From Acrocarpospora catenulata (GTDB taxonomy: Bacteria; Actinomycetota; Actinomycetes; Streptosporangiales; Streptosporangiaceae), in the NCBI RefSeq assembly GCF_018476525.1, contig NZ_JAHCST010000002.1, positions 267,909 to 331,908 on the forward strand: DNA of 64,000 nucleotides, read 5' to 3'. The notes beneath the pieces were generated by a model. The model saw only the letters and a list, made by a program, of their open reading frames with translations, made no database searches and was not told the origin of the DNA. How positions within the stretch are numbered: the stretch's first letter is position 1; each line of letters starts with the position of its first letter. The position numbers and the translations under genes were made by a program. Of this stretch, positions 1 to 12,000 are shown piece by piece.

Positions 1-3000
1 GCTCTGGTGGAGGTCGAGGTCGACCAGCACGAACCGGCCCGGGTGCTCGGCCTCGGCGGCACGTACGAGCCCCCACGTCGTCGCCGCCGCCACGTCATCC
101 CCGTCCACCGCGCCCTGGGTGAGGAACGCCAGCCGCGAATCGGCGAACCGTTCATCGGCGAGCCAGGATCGCACCAGGTCCAGCACGGACGACGCCACAC
201 TGTGCGCGGCCACCGGCACCCCACCGGCCCCACCCGTGGCCACCGGCACCCCACCGGCCCCACCCGTGGCCACCGGCACCCCACCGGCCCCACCCGTGGC
301 CACCGGCACCCCACCGGCCCCACCCGTGGCCACCGGCACCCCACCGGCCCCGCCTGTGGCCACTGGGACCAGCACCGTGCGCGGCATGGGAGCACCGCCC
401 TCGCAGGCCTCTCCCAGCGACCGCAGATCGGCGCCTGTCGTGACGGGACCACCCATGACCTCGGCAAGAGCCTCGGCGAGCCGCCACTCGTCCGGACCCA
501 CCACCGCCAGAGTGCCCGGCGCAACCGCGGGCACCGGCGAAGCCGGGGCGGCCGCCGGGGCCCAGTCCAGCCGGAACAGGCTGTCCCTGCCGATCGCTCG
601 CGAGCCCGCGGCCAGCTCGTCCGGCTGGACGCGCAGTGCCACCGACGTGATCGAGGCCGTGGGACCTCCCGCACCGGCGATCGCGATCGACATCGCATCC
701 GGTCCGGCCCAGGACATCCGCACCCGCACCGCTGAGGCCCCCGCCGCGTGCAGGGACACGCCCTCCCATGCGAAGGGCACCTTGCGCCTGGCCTCCTGGC
801 TCTGGTCGAGGAACAGGCACAGATGCAGCACCGCGTCCAGCAGCGCCGGATGCATGCCGAACGACCCTGCCTCAGCCGCGTCCTGCTCAGGGAGGCCGAT
901 CTCGGCGTACACGTCCGAGCCGCATCGCCACACTGCGGCCAAGCCGCGGAACGCCGGCCCGTAGTCGAAACCGTCCGCCGCCCGCCCCTCGTAGAAGCCG
1001 TCCAGCGAGACCGGCTCCGCGCCGGCCGGCGGCCACACCGTCGTGTCGAATGGGGCATCGGGGGCCGGCGCCTCGACCGCCAGATGGCCGCCGGCATGCC
1101 GTGTCCACGGCCGCTCTTGCTCATCTTCCGGCCGCGCGTACACGCTCACCGGCCGGCGTCCCCTTTCGTCAGGGCCGCCCAGCCGCACCTGCACCTGGAC
1201 GCCGCCGTGTTCGGGCAGCGTCAACGGCGCGGCAATGGTCAGATCGTCCACCCGGGCGCAGCCGACCTCGTCACCGGCTCGGATCGCCAGCTCAAGGAAC
1301 GCCGTCGCCGGCACCACCACCCGGCCCGACACCATGTGATCGGCCAGCCACGGATGCGACCGCGTCGACAACCGGCCGGTGAAGAGCACCTCGTCGCCGC
1401 CGGCCAGCTCAACGGCCGCTCCCAGCATGGGGTGACCCGGCGCTCCGAGCCCGGCGGCGGTGACATCCCCGGCAGCAGCGAGCGACGGCCTCGGCCAGTA
1501 CCGCCGACGTTGGAAGGCGTAGGTGGGCAGCTCCACCTGGCGGGCGCCCGGGAACATGGCCCGCCAATCGAGCGGCACCCCATGCACATGCAACTCGGCC
1601 AGCGCCGTCATCACCGCGCTCTGCTCATCCCGATCCCTGCGCAGCACCGGCACCAGCACCGCGCCGAGCTCCGCCGCCCCCGCCTCAGCATCGCGCGCCA
1701 AGCCCGCCAGTCCATCGCCACCCGCGACCCCACCCGCGCCCGCGTTCGCCTCGATCTCCGCGGCAAGGGTGTCCTGCGCCATCGCGGTCAGCACCCCATC
1801 GGGGCCCAACTCCAGATAGGCCCGTATGCCCTGAGTCTGGAGCGTGCGGACGCCGTCGGCAAAGCGGACCGCGCCGCGGACCTGGTCCACCCAGTAGCCC
1901 GGCGAGCACAACTGCTCGGCCGTGGCCGCCTGGCCGGTCAGGGTGGAGACGATCGGAATCTGCGGCGGGTTGTAGCTGAGCCTGCTCGCCAGCGTGCGGA
2001 AGTCTTCCAGCATTGGGTCCATCAACGGCGAGTGGAACGCGTGCGAGACCCGCAGCCGCCGCGTTCTGACCCCCTGGGATTCCAGCGCGGCGGCCACCTC
2101 AAGCACCGCCTCCTCGACCCCGGAGACCACCAGCGAGGCAGGACCGTTCACCGCCGCGACCGACACCTCATGCTCACGCCCGGCCAGCAGGTCGGCAACC
2201 TGCTCCTCGGACGCCTGGACCGCGACCATCGCCCCGCCCGCAGGCAGCGCCTGCATCAACCGCGCCCGGGCCGCCACCAGCGCACACGCGTCACTCAGTG
2301 AGAGCACCCCGGCCACGTGAGCCGCCGTGATCTCACCGATCGAGTGCCCGGCCAGCACATCCGGCCGCACACCCCACGAGGACACCAACCGGAACAGAGC
2401 GGTCTCCACCGCGAACAACGCCGGCTGCGCCCACCCCGTCTGATCCAGCGCGTCTGCTTCGGGCGTGCCCGGCTCGGCGAACAGGACCTCGCGCAGCGAA
2501 CAGCCCCGGGGACCCTCTGCCCGCTCGCCCGAAACGCTGTCCGGCTCCCGATCAACCCCCTCCAACAGCGGCTCCAGCTCCGCGATCACCTCATCCAACG
2601 CCTGCGCGAACACCGGGAACCGGTCATACAGCTCCCGGCCCATTCCCGCCCGCTGGCTGCCCTGACCGGTGAACAGCACCGCCAGCTGCGGCTCCGCTCC
2701 GGCCACCCCGCGCACCACACCCGCACCCGGCCGGTCCTCCGCCAGCGCGCCCAGCCCGGCCAGCAGACCATCACGGTCCCCGGCCAGCACCACAGCCCGA
2801 TGCTCGAACACCGACCGCGTCACAGCCAGCGAGAACCCCACATCGGCCAGACCCAGACCAGCAGCACCCTCCAGATGGGCGGCCAGCCGCCCGGCCTGCG
2901 CCCGCAACGCCCCAGCCGACCGACCCGACACCACCACCGGAACCAGCCCCGGAACCAGCCCCGGAACCAGCCCCGGGTCCACCACCGGCTCCGCCGCGAC

Positions 3001-6000
3001 ACCCGCCACCGGCACCATCCCGGCACCCGGCACCAGCTCCGCACCCGGACCCCGGTCAACAACCCGGTCCCCAGCACGAGCCCCAGTACCCGGTGCCCAA
3101 TCCCCAGCACGAGCCTCGGTCCGACTTTCCGGAACCTCCGGCCCCTGCTCAATGATCACGTGGGCGTTGGTGCCGCTGATCCCGAACGACGACACAGCCG
3201 CCCGGCGCGGACGACCGGCCTGCGGCCACTCCACTGGCTCGGTCACCAGCTCGACCGCGCCCTCGTTCCAGTCCACGTGCGAGGACGGCGCGTTCACGTG
3301 CAACGTGCGCGGCACCACACCCTCGCGCATCGCCATGACCATCTTGATCACACCGGCGACACCTGCGGCGGCCTGGGTGTGACCGATGTTCGACTTGATC
3401 GACCCAAGAAGCAGCGGCCGGTCCTGCGGCCGGTCCTGACCGTAGGTGGCCAGCAGGGCCTGGGCCTCGATCGGGTCGCCCAGCGTCGTACCCGTACCGT
3501 GGCCTTCGACCGCATCCACCTCGGACGCCGACAAACCGGCACCGGCCAGCGCCTGACGGATCACCCGACGCTGCGAAGGACCGTTCGGCGCGGTCAACCC
3601 GTTTGACGCACCATCCTGATTGACCGCCGAACCACGCACCACCGCCAGCACCGGATGACCGTTACGGCGCGCGTCCGACAGCCGCTCCAGCACCAGCACA
3701 CCCACGCCCTCCGACCAGCCGACCCCGTCGGCGCTGTCGGAGAACGCCTTGCATCGCCCGTCCACCGACAGGCCACGCTGCCGGGCGAACCCGATGAAGG
3801 TGTTCGGGGTCGACATCACCGTGGCCCCGCCCGCCAGCGCCAGCGAGCAATCGCCCGCGCGCAGCGCCTGCGCCGCCAGATGCAGCGCCACCAGCGACGA
3901 CGAGCAGGCCGTGTCCACGGTTACCGCCGGGCCTTCCAGGCCGAGGGTGTAGGACACCCGGCCGGAGGCGACGCTCGGCGCGGTCCCGGTTCCTTCGTAA
4001 CCCTCGACCGCGTCGCGTCCGCCAAGCCCCTCGACCACCTCGCCAGCCGCGGCTTGATGCACCCGGCCGGCGGCGTTGCCCAGGGTCAGGCCGTAGTCGT
4101 TGTACATCACCCCGGTGAACACACCGGTCTGGCTGCCCCGCAACGACCCCGGCTCGATCCCCGCCCGCTCGACCGCCTCCCACGACACCTCCAGCAGCAG
4201 CCGCTGCTGCGGGTCGACCGCCAGCGCCTCCCGCGGCGAGATCCCGAAGAACCCCGCGTCGAACTCATCGGCGTCGTGCAGGAATCCGCCGTGCCGGGTG
4301 TACGACGTCCCCACCCGGCCAGGATCCGGATCGTAAATACCTTCCAGATCCCAGCCGCGGTTGGTCGGGAAACCAGTGATCGCGTCAGTCTCCCCGACCA
4401 CCAGCCGCCACAGATCCTCCGGAGAGGCGACCCCACCCGGATACCGGCACGCCATCCCCACGATCACAACCGGGTCGTCCGCCACCGAACGCACCACAGG
4501 CGACAGCACAGCCGAACCGGCCTGCTCACCCAGCAACTCGCCCAGCAGGAACTCCGCCAGCACGACCGGCGTCGGGTAGTCGAACACCAACGTCGCCGGC
4601 AACCGCAACCCCGTCACCGCACCCAGCCGGTTACGCAACTCCACCGCCGTGAGCGAGTCAAAACCCAGCTCACGGAACTCATGCCGCGCTTGGACGGCGT
4701 CCGCCGACGCGTGCCCCAGCACCGCCGCGACCTGCGCACGCACCAGGTCCAGCACAAACCGCACCCGATCGGCCTGTCCCATGCCGGCCAGCCGCCCACC
4801 CAGCGACCCATCACCCGTCACGGGCGCCAACGCCGATGCCGACGCCGCCGACCGGCGAACCCCCCGCGCCAACCCGCGCAACAGATGCGGCACCTCACCG
4901 CCTACCCGCGCCACGGCCGCCGCATCCAACCGTGCCGCCACCACTGCCGCACGACCCACCACACCCGCCGCGTCGAACAGGGCCAACCCCTGCTCGACCG
5001 CCAAGGCCGATATCCCCGCCCGCGTCATACGCCGAAGATCGACCTCAGCCAGTCCCTCCGTCATCCCCGCGTCCTTCGCCCACGGACCCCAGGCAAGCGA
5101 CAACCCCGCCAGCCCCAAAGCACGCCGATGCTCAGCCAGCGCATCCAAGAACGCGTTCGCCGCCGCGTAGTTGCCCTGACCCGGCCCGCCGAACGTCCCC
5201 GCCACCGACGAGAACACGACAAACTCGGCCAGATCCAGGTCCCGGGTCAGCTCGTGCAGATGCCAGGCGGCATCCACCTTCGGCCGCAGCACCGCATCCA
5301 CACGCTCCGCCGTCAACGACGGGATCGTGCCGTCGGCCAGTACACCGGCGGTGTGAATGACCGCCGTCAGCGGATGAGCGGGATCCACCCCGGCCACCAA
5401 CGCAGCCACCTGATCCCGATCCGCCACATCGCACGCCGCGATCTCCACCTCGGCGCCGTGCGCGATCAGCTCGGCCCGCAACTCCAGCGCACCCGGGGCA
5501 TCGGCCCCCCGGCGGCTGGTCAGCAGCAGACGCCGAACCCCACGCTCGGCCACCACATGCCGCGCGAACAGCGCGCCCAGACCACCGGTGCCACCGGTGA
5601 TCAGCACTGTCCCTTCCGGGTCCCACGAGCGGACACCGCCCTCACCAAGGGCCTCGCCAAGATCAGAGCGGGGTGTCACCCGCGCCAGGCGGGGAACCAG
5701 CACCCCACCGCCGCGCACCGCCACCTGCGGCTCACCCGAGGCCAGCACCCCGGCCAGCACCGCAGGCGATATCAGCGGTGAAACCGTGGACAACCCCGCC
5801 AGCGACGAGAACGACTCCCCGCCCACACCCAACGGCTCCCCGGCCACACCCATTGGCGCCAACCGGCCCAGATCCCCGCCATCGTCACCGCCATCACGGC
5901 AGTCGACCGCACCAACATCGACCAGCACGAACCGGCCCGGATTCTCCGACTGCGCACTACGGACCAGACCCCACACGGCCGCAGCCGCCAGATCGGTGAC

Positions 6001-9000
6001 CGCCTCACCCTCACCCACCGCGACCGCGCCCCGAGTCACCACGACCAGACGCGAATCAGCGAACCGGTCATCGGCCAGCCACCCCTGCACCACTTCCAGC
6101 ACCCGGACGGTCAGCGCATGCGACGACTCCACCACCCCATCGGCCTGGTCGGAGACGACCTCCGTCAGCACCACACCAGGCACCGGCCCCTCCAGGACCG
6201 ACAGGTCCGCGTGAACCGGCAGCACCAGCCCATCGCGCTCACCGCTCGGGCCCGCCAGCGCTGCGCCAAGCACGCCCGCGCCGAGCATGTCCGAACCGAG
6301 CATGTCCGAACCGAGCATGTCCGAACCGAGTACGTCCGAACCGAGTACGTCCGAACCGAGTACGTCCGAGCCGAGCACCGCCACCGGCGTCGCCTCAGGC
6401 ACCGCAAGCTCTGTCAGCGGCGTCCATTCCACCCCGAACAGTGGGTCCCGCCCCATCGCGCGATCACTGGAGGCGAGGGCGAACTGATCGGCTGAGACCG
6501 GCCGCAGCACCATCGATTGCGTCGACAGCACCATTTCCCCGGCGGCATCCACCGCGGTCACCGAAACCGAATCATCGCCCGTCCTGGCCAGCCGGACCCG
6601 CAACAGCGACGCCCCACCCGCGTGCAAGGACACCCCACCCCACGAGAACGGCAACAACACGCCCCCGGAATCGCCCGGCCGCCAATCCCCCAGCCCGGCA
6701 AACGGCACCACATGCAACGCCGCATCCAGCAACGCCGGGTGCACCCCGAACAGCCCCGCATCAGCCACCTGCTCCGGCAGCACGACCTCCGCGAACACCT
6801 CACCAGCCGCACCCCGCCAGGCCGCCCGCAGCCCCTGGAACACCGGACCGTAGCCGAACCCGTCCGCGGCCAGGTCCTCGTACAACCCGTCCAGCTCGAT
6901 CGCGGTCGCGCCCCGCGGCGGCCAGACCTCGGCATCGAACGACACGGCTTCCGGAGAACCGGACGCGAGCGTCCCGGTCGCGTACCGCACCCACTGCACA
7001 TCCTCACCGGCCTCCGCCGACCGCGCATAGATGTTCACGCTCCGGTGGCCCGACTCTTCCGGCGCACCTACCGACACCTGCACCGCGACCGCGTCGTCCG
7101 CGCCCAGCACCAGCGGCGCGACCAGCATCAGCTCCTCGATCCGGTCGCAGCCGACCTGATCACCCGCACGGATCGCCAACTCCAGGAACCCGGTACCCGG
7201 GAAGATCACCGTGCCGGACATCACATGATCGGCCAGCCACGGATGCGACCTCACCGACAGACGCCCGGTCAACAGCACACCGTCGGAGTCGGCCAGGCCC
7301 ACCGCCGCACCCAGCAGCGGATGGCTCGCAGCGGTCAGCCCCAACCCTCGGGCATCCCCAGCCGAAGCGGGGTTCGGCCAGTACCACCGACGTTGGAAGG
7401 CGTAGGTGGGCAGCTCCACCTGGCGCGCGCCCGGGAACATGGCCCGCCAGTCGAGCGGCACCCCATGCACATGCAACTCGGCCAGCGCCGACATCACCGC
7501 GCTCTGCTCATCCCGATCCCTGCGCAGCACCGGCACCAGCACCGCACCCAGCTCCGCCGCCACCCCAGCATCGCGCGCCAAGCCCGCCAGCCCATCGCCA
7601 CCCGCGACCCCACCCGCGCCCGCGTTCGCCTCGATCTCCGCTGCAAGGGTCTCCTGCGCCATCGCGGTCAGCACCCCATCGGGGCCCAACTCCAGATACG
7701 CGCGTACGCCCTGCGCGTGCAACGTGCGGACGCCGTCGGCGAAGCGGACCGCGCCACGGACCTGATTCACCCAGTAATCCGGCGAGCACAACTGCTCAGC
7801 TGTGGCCTGCTCCCCGGTAAAAGTGGACACGATCGGAATGCGCGGCGGGTCGTAGGTGAGCGTCCCGGCCAGGGCGCGGAAGTCCTCCAGCATCGGGTCC
7901 ATCAACGGCGAATGGAACGCGTGCGACACCCGCAGCCGCCGCGTCCTGACCCCCTGGGACTCCAGCGCGGCGGCCACCTCAAGCACCGCCTCCTCGACAC
8001 CGGAGATCACCAGCGAGGCAGGACCGTTCACAGCCGCGACCGACACCTCATGCTCACGCCCCGCCAGCAGGCCGACGACCTGGTCCTCGGACGCCTGGAC
8101 CGCCACCATCGCCCCGCCCGCAGGAAGCGCCTGCATCAACCGCGCCCGGGCCGCCACCAGAGCACACGCATCGCTCAGCGACAACACCCCGGCCACATAC
8201 GCCGCCGTGATCTCCCCGATCGAATGACCCGCCAGCACATCCGGCCGGACCCCCCACGACTCCACCAGCCGGAACAACGCCGTCTCCACCGCGAACAACG
8301 CCGGCTGCGCCCACCCGGTCCGATCGAGCAACCCTGCCAGCTCACCACCCGGCTCGGCGAAGATCACCTCACGCAGCGAACAGCCCCGGGGACCCTCTGC
8401 CCGCTCGCCCGAAACGCTGTCCGGCTCCCGATCAACCCCCTCCAACAGCGGCTCCAGCTCCGCGAGCACCTCATCCAACGCCTGCGCGAACACCGGGAAC
8501 CGGTCATACAACTCCCGGCCCATCCCCGCCCGCTGGCTGCCCTGACCGGTGAACAGCACCGCCAGCTGCGGCTCCGCCCCGGCCACCCCGCGCACCACAC
8601 CCGCACCCGGCAGATCCTCGGCCAGCGCGCCCAGCCCGGCCAGCGCGCTCTCGCGGTCGCTCGCCAGCACCACAGCCCGATGCTCGAACACCGACCGAGT
8701 CACAGCCAGCGAGAACCCCACATCGGCCAGACCCAGACCAGCAGCACCCTCCAGATGGGCGACCAGCCGCCCAGCCTGCGCCCGCAACGCCCCAGCCGAC
8801 CGACCCGACACCACCACCGGAACCAGCCCCGGAACCAGCCCCGGATCCACCGCTGGCTCCACCGCGACACCCGCCACCGGCACCACCCCGGCACCCGGCA
8901 CCAGCCCCGCACCCGGCACCAGCTCCGCACCCGGCACCAGCTCCGCACCCGGACCCCGGTCAACAGCCCGGTCCTCAGCACGAGCCCCAGTACCGGGTGC

Positions 9001-12000
9001 CCAGTCCCCAGCACGAGCCCCAGTACCGGGTGCCCAGTCCCCAGCACGAGCCCCAGTACCGGGTGCCCAGTCCCCAGCACGAGCCCCAGTACCCGGTGCC
9101 CAGTCCCCAGCACGAGCCTCGGTCCGACTTTCCGGAACCTCCGGCCCCTGCTCGATGATCACGTGGGCGTTGGTGCCGCTGATCCCGAACGACGACACAG
9201 CCGCCCGGCGCGGCCGACCGGCCTGCGGCCACTCCACCGGCTCGGTCACCAGCTCGACCGCGCCCTCGCTCCAGTCCACGTGCGAGGACGGCGCGTCCAC
9301 ATGCAACGTGCGCGGCACCACACCCTCGCGCATCGCCATGACCATCTTGATCACACCGGCGACACCCGCGGCGGCCTGGGTGTGACCGATGTTCGACTTG
9401 ATCGACCCAAGAAGCAGCGGCCGGTCCTCCGGCCGGTCCTGCCCATAGGTCGCCAGCAGAGCCTGGGCCTCGATCGGGTCACCCAGCGTCGTCCCCGTAC
9501 CGTGACCTTCCACCACGTCCACATCAGCGGGAGCCAGCCCGGCACCGGCCAGCGCCTGCCGGATCACCCGACGCTGCGAAGGACCATTCGGCGCGGTCAA
9601 CCCGTTGGACGCACCATCCTGATTGACCGCAGAACCCCGCACCACCGCCAGCACCTGATGCCCATTGCGGCGTGCGTCCGACAACCGTTCCAGCACCAGC
9701 ACACCCACACCCTCCGACCAGGCCACCCCGTCGGCGCTGTCGGAGAACGCCTTGCACCTGCCGTCGGCTGCCAGTCCGCCCTGGGCGCTGAAGTCAATGA
9801 AGGAGGTTGGCGTGGCCATCACGGTCACGCCACCGGCCAGCGCCAGCGAGCACTCACCCGAGCGCAGCGCCTGCGCCGCAAGGTGCAACGCCACCAGCGA
9901 CGACGAGCAGGCCGTGTCCACTGTTACCGCCGGACCCTCCAGGCCGAGGGTGTAGGACAAGCGGCCGCTCACGACGCTGCCGGCGCTACCGATGGCGGAG
10001 AAAGTCATCACGTCCGGTGGGAATGACACACTGTTCGCGTAGTCGTGGTACATCACGCCGGCGAAGACACCGGTATGGCTGCCGCGTAAGGAGGTCGGGT
10101 CGATCCCGGCCCGCTCGATCGCCTCCCAAGTGGTCTCCAGGAGGAGGCGCTGCTGCGGGTCCATCGCCAGCGCCTCACGGGGCGAGATGCCGAAGAAGCC
10201 GGGGTCGAACTCCCCTGCCTCATGCAGGAAACCACCCTCACGCACGTAGCTGGTGCCCCGGCTCTCCCGATCCGGGTTGTACAACGCCCGCAGATCCCAC
10301 CCACGATTCGTCGGGAAACCAGTGATCGCGTCGGTCTCCTCAACCACCAGCCGCCACAGATCCTCCGGAGAGGCGACCCCACCCGGATACCGGCACGCCA
10401 TCCCCACGATCACGATCGGGTCGTCCGCCACCGAACGCACCACAGGCGACAGCACAGTCGAACCGGCCTGCTCGCCCAGCAGCTCGCCCAGCAAGTACTC
10501 CGCCAGCACGACCGGTGTCGGGTAGTCGAACACCAGCGTCGCCGGCAACCGCAACCCCGTCACCGCACCCAGCCGGTTACGCAACTCCACCGCCGTGAGC
10601 GAGTCAAAACCCAGCTCACGGAACTCGAGCCGCACATCCACGCCATCCGGCGAGGCATGCCCCAGCACTGCGGCTACTTGGCTGCGGACGAGCTCAACCA
10701 CCAAACGAACTCCGTCAGCCTCCCCCAAACCGGCCAACCGTCCAGCCAGCGACCCCTCGCCTGCCGCCGCCAACGCCGCCGACCGGCGAACTCCCCGCAC
10801 CAATCCCCGCAACAGATGCGGCACCTCGCCGCCTGCCCGCGCCACGGCGGACAAGTCCAACCGCGCCGTCACCAGCGCCGCACGACCCACCGCACCAGCC
10901 GCGTCGAACAACCCCAGGCCTTGCTCGGCCGTCAAGGCCAGAATCCCCGCCCGCGCAATCCTGTGCATATCGGCCTGGCCCAGGGTGCCCGTCATCCCCG
11001 CGTCCTGCGCCCACGGACCCCAGGCAAGCGACAACCCCGCCAGCCCCACAGCACGCCGATGCTCAGCCAGCGCATCCAAGAACGCGTTCGCCGCCGCGTA
11101 GTTGCCCTGACCCGCCCCGCCGAACGTCCCCGCCACCGACGAGAACACGACGAACTCGGCCAGATCCAGGTCCCGGGTCAGCTCGTGCAGATGCCAGGCG
11201 GCATCCACCTTCGGCCGCAACACCGCGTCCAGCCGCTCCGCCGTCAACGACGGGATCGTGCCGTCGGCCAGCACGCCAGCGGTGTGAATCACCGCAGTGA
11301 GCGGATGCCCGGCCGGGACCTGAGCCAGCAACGCCGCGACCTGGTCCCGGTCTGCCACATCACACGCGGCGATCGAAACCTCCACGCCATGCGCGATCAG
11401 CTCCGCCTGCAACTCCACCGCACCCGGAGCGTCCAACCCCCGGCGGCTGGCCAGCAGCAGACGCCGAACCCCACGTTCGGCCACCACGTGCCGCGCCAGC
11501 AACCCACCCAGACCACCGGTACCACCGGTGATCAGCACCGTCCCCTCCGGGTCCCAGGAGCGAACGACATCACCACCAACGCCACCAGGGGCACGACGCG
11601 CTCCACCCAGGTCAGCGCCACGGTCAGCGCCACGGTCAGCGCCACGGTCAGCGCCACGGTCAGCGCCACGGTCAGCGCCACGGTCAGCGCCACGGTCAGC
11701 GCCACGGTCAGAGGCGGTGGTTACCCGCGCCAGCCGAGGCACCCACACCTCGCCGCCGCGGATCGCCGCCTGTGGCTCGCCTGACGCCAATACCTCACCC
11801 ATCGCTTCGGGCAGCATTCCCGGCAACGCCGACAGCGAGGATCTGTCATCCACGTCCACCAGCACGAACCGGCCGGGATGCTCAGACTGCGCGCTCCGCA
11901 CCAGACCCCACACCGCTGCCGCCGCGAGATCAGTCGCGGCCTCGCCGTCATCGGCCGCCACCGCACCCGTGGTCACGAACACCAAACGGGAACCCTGACA

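Noticed and set aside
211-360. Tandem array considered as a CRISPR-like repeat
   Set aside because: There are no spacers between units, and the array is translated in frame within a PKS protein.
6517-10026. Very long open frames on the plus strand opposite PKS genes (for example 6517-10026, 46115-50614, 52703-54844)
   Set aside because: They mirror GC-rich PKS coding sequence on the other strand. Their translations are rich in Arg, His, Pro and Gln without any recognisable domain, while the minus strand reads perfect PKS domains.
11240-11310. LAD in place of LDD in several KR domains, considered as loss of KR type or activity
   Set aside because: The last Asp, which marks B-type KRs, is kept, and the catalytic Ser, Tyr and Asn are present.
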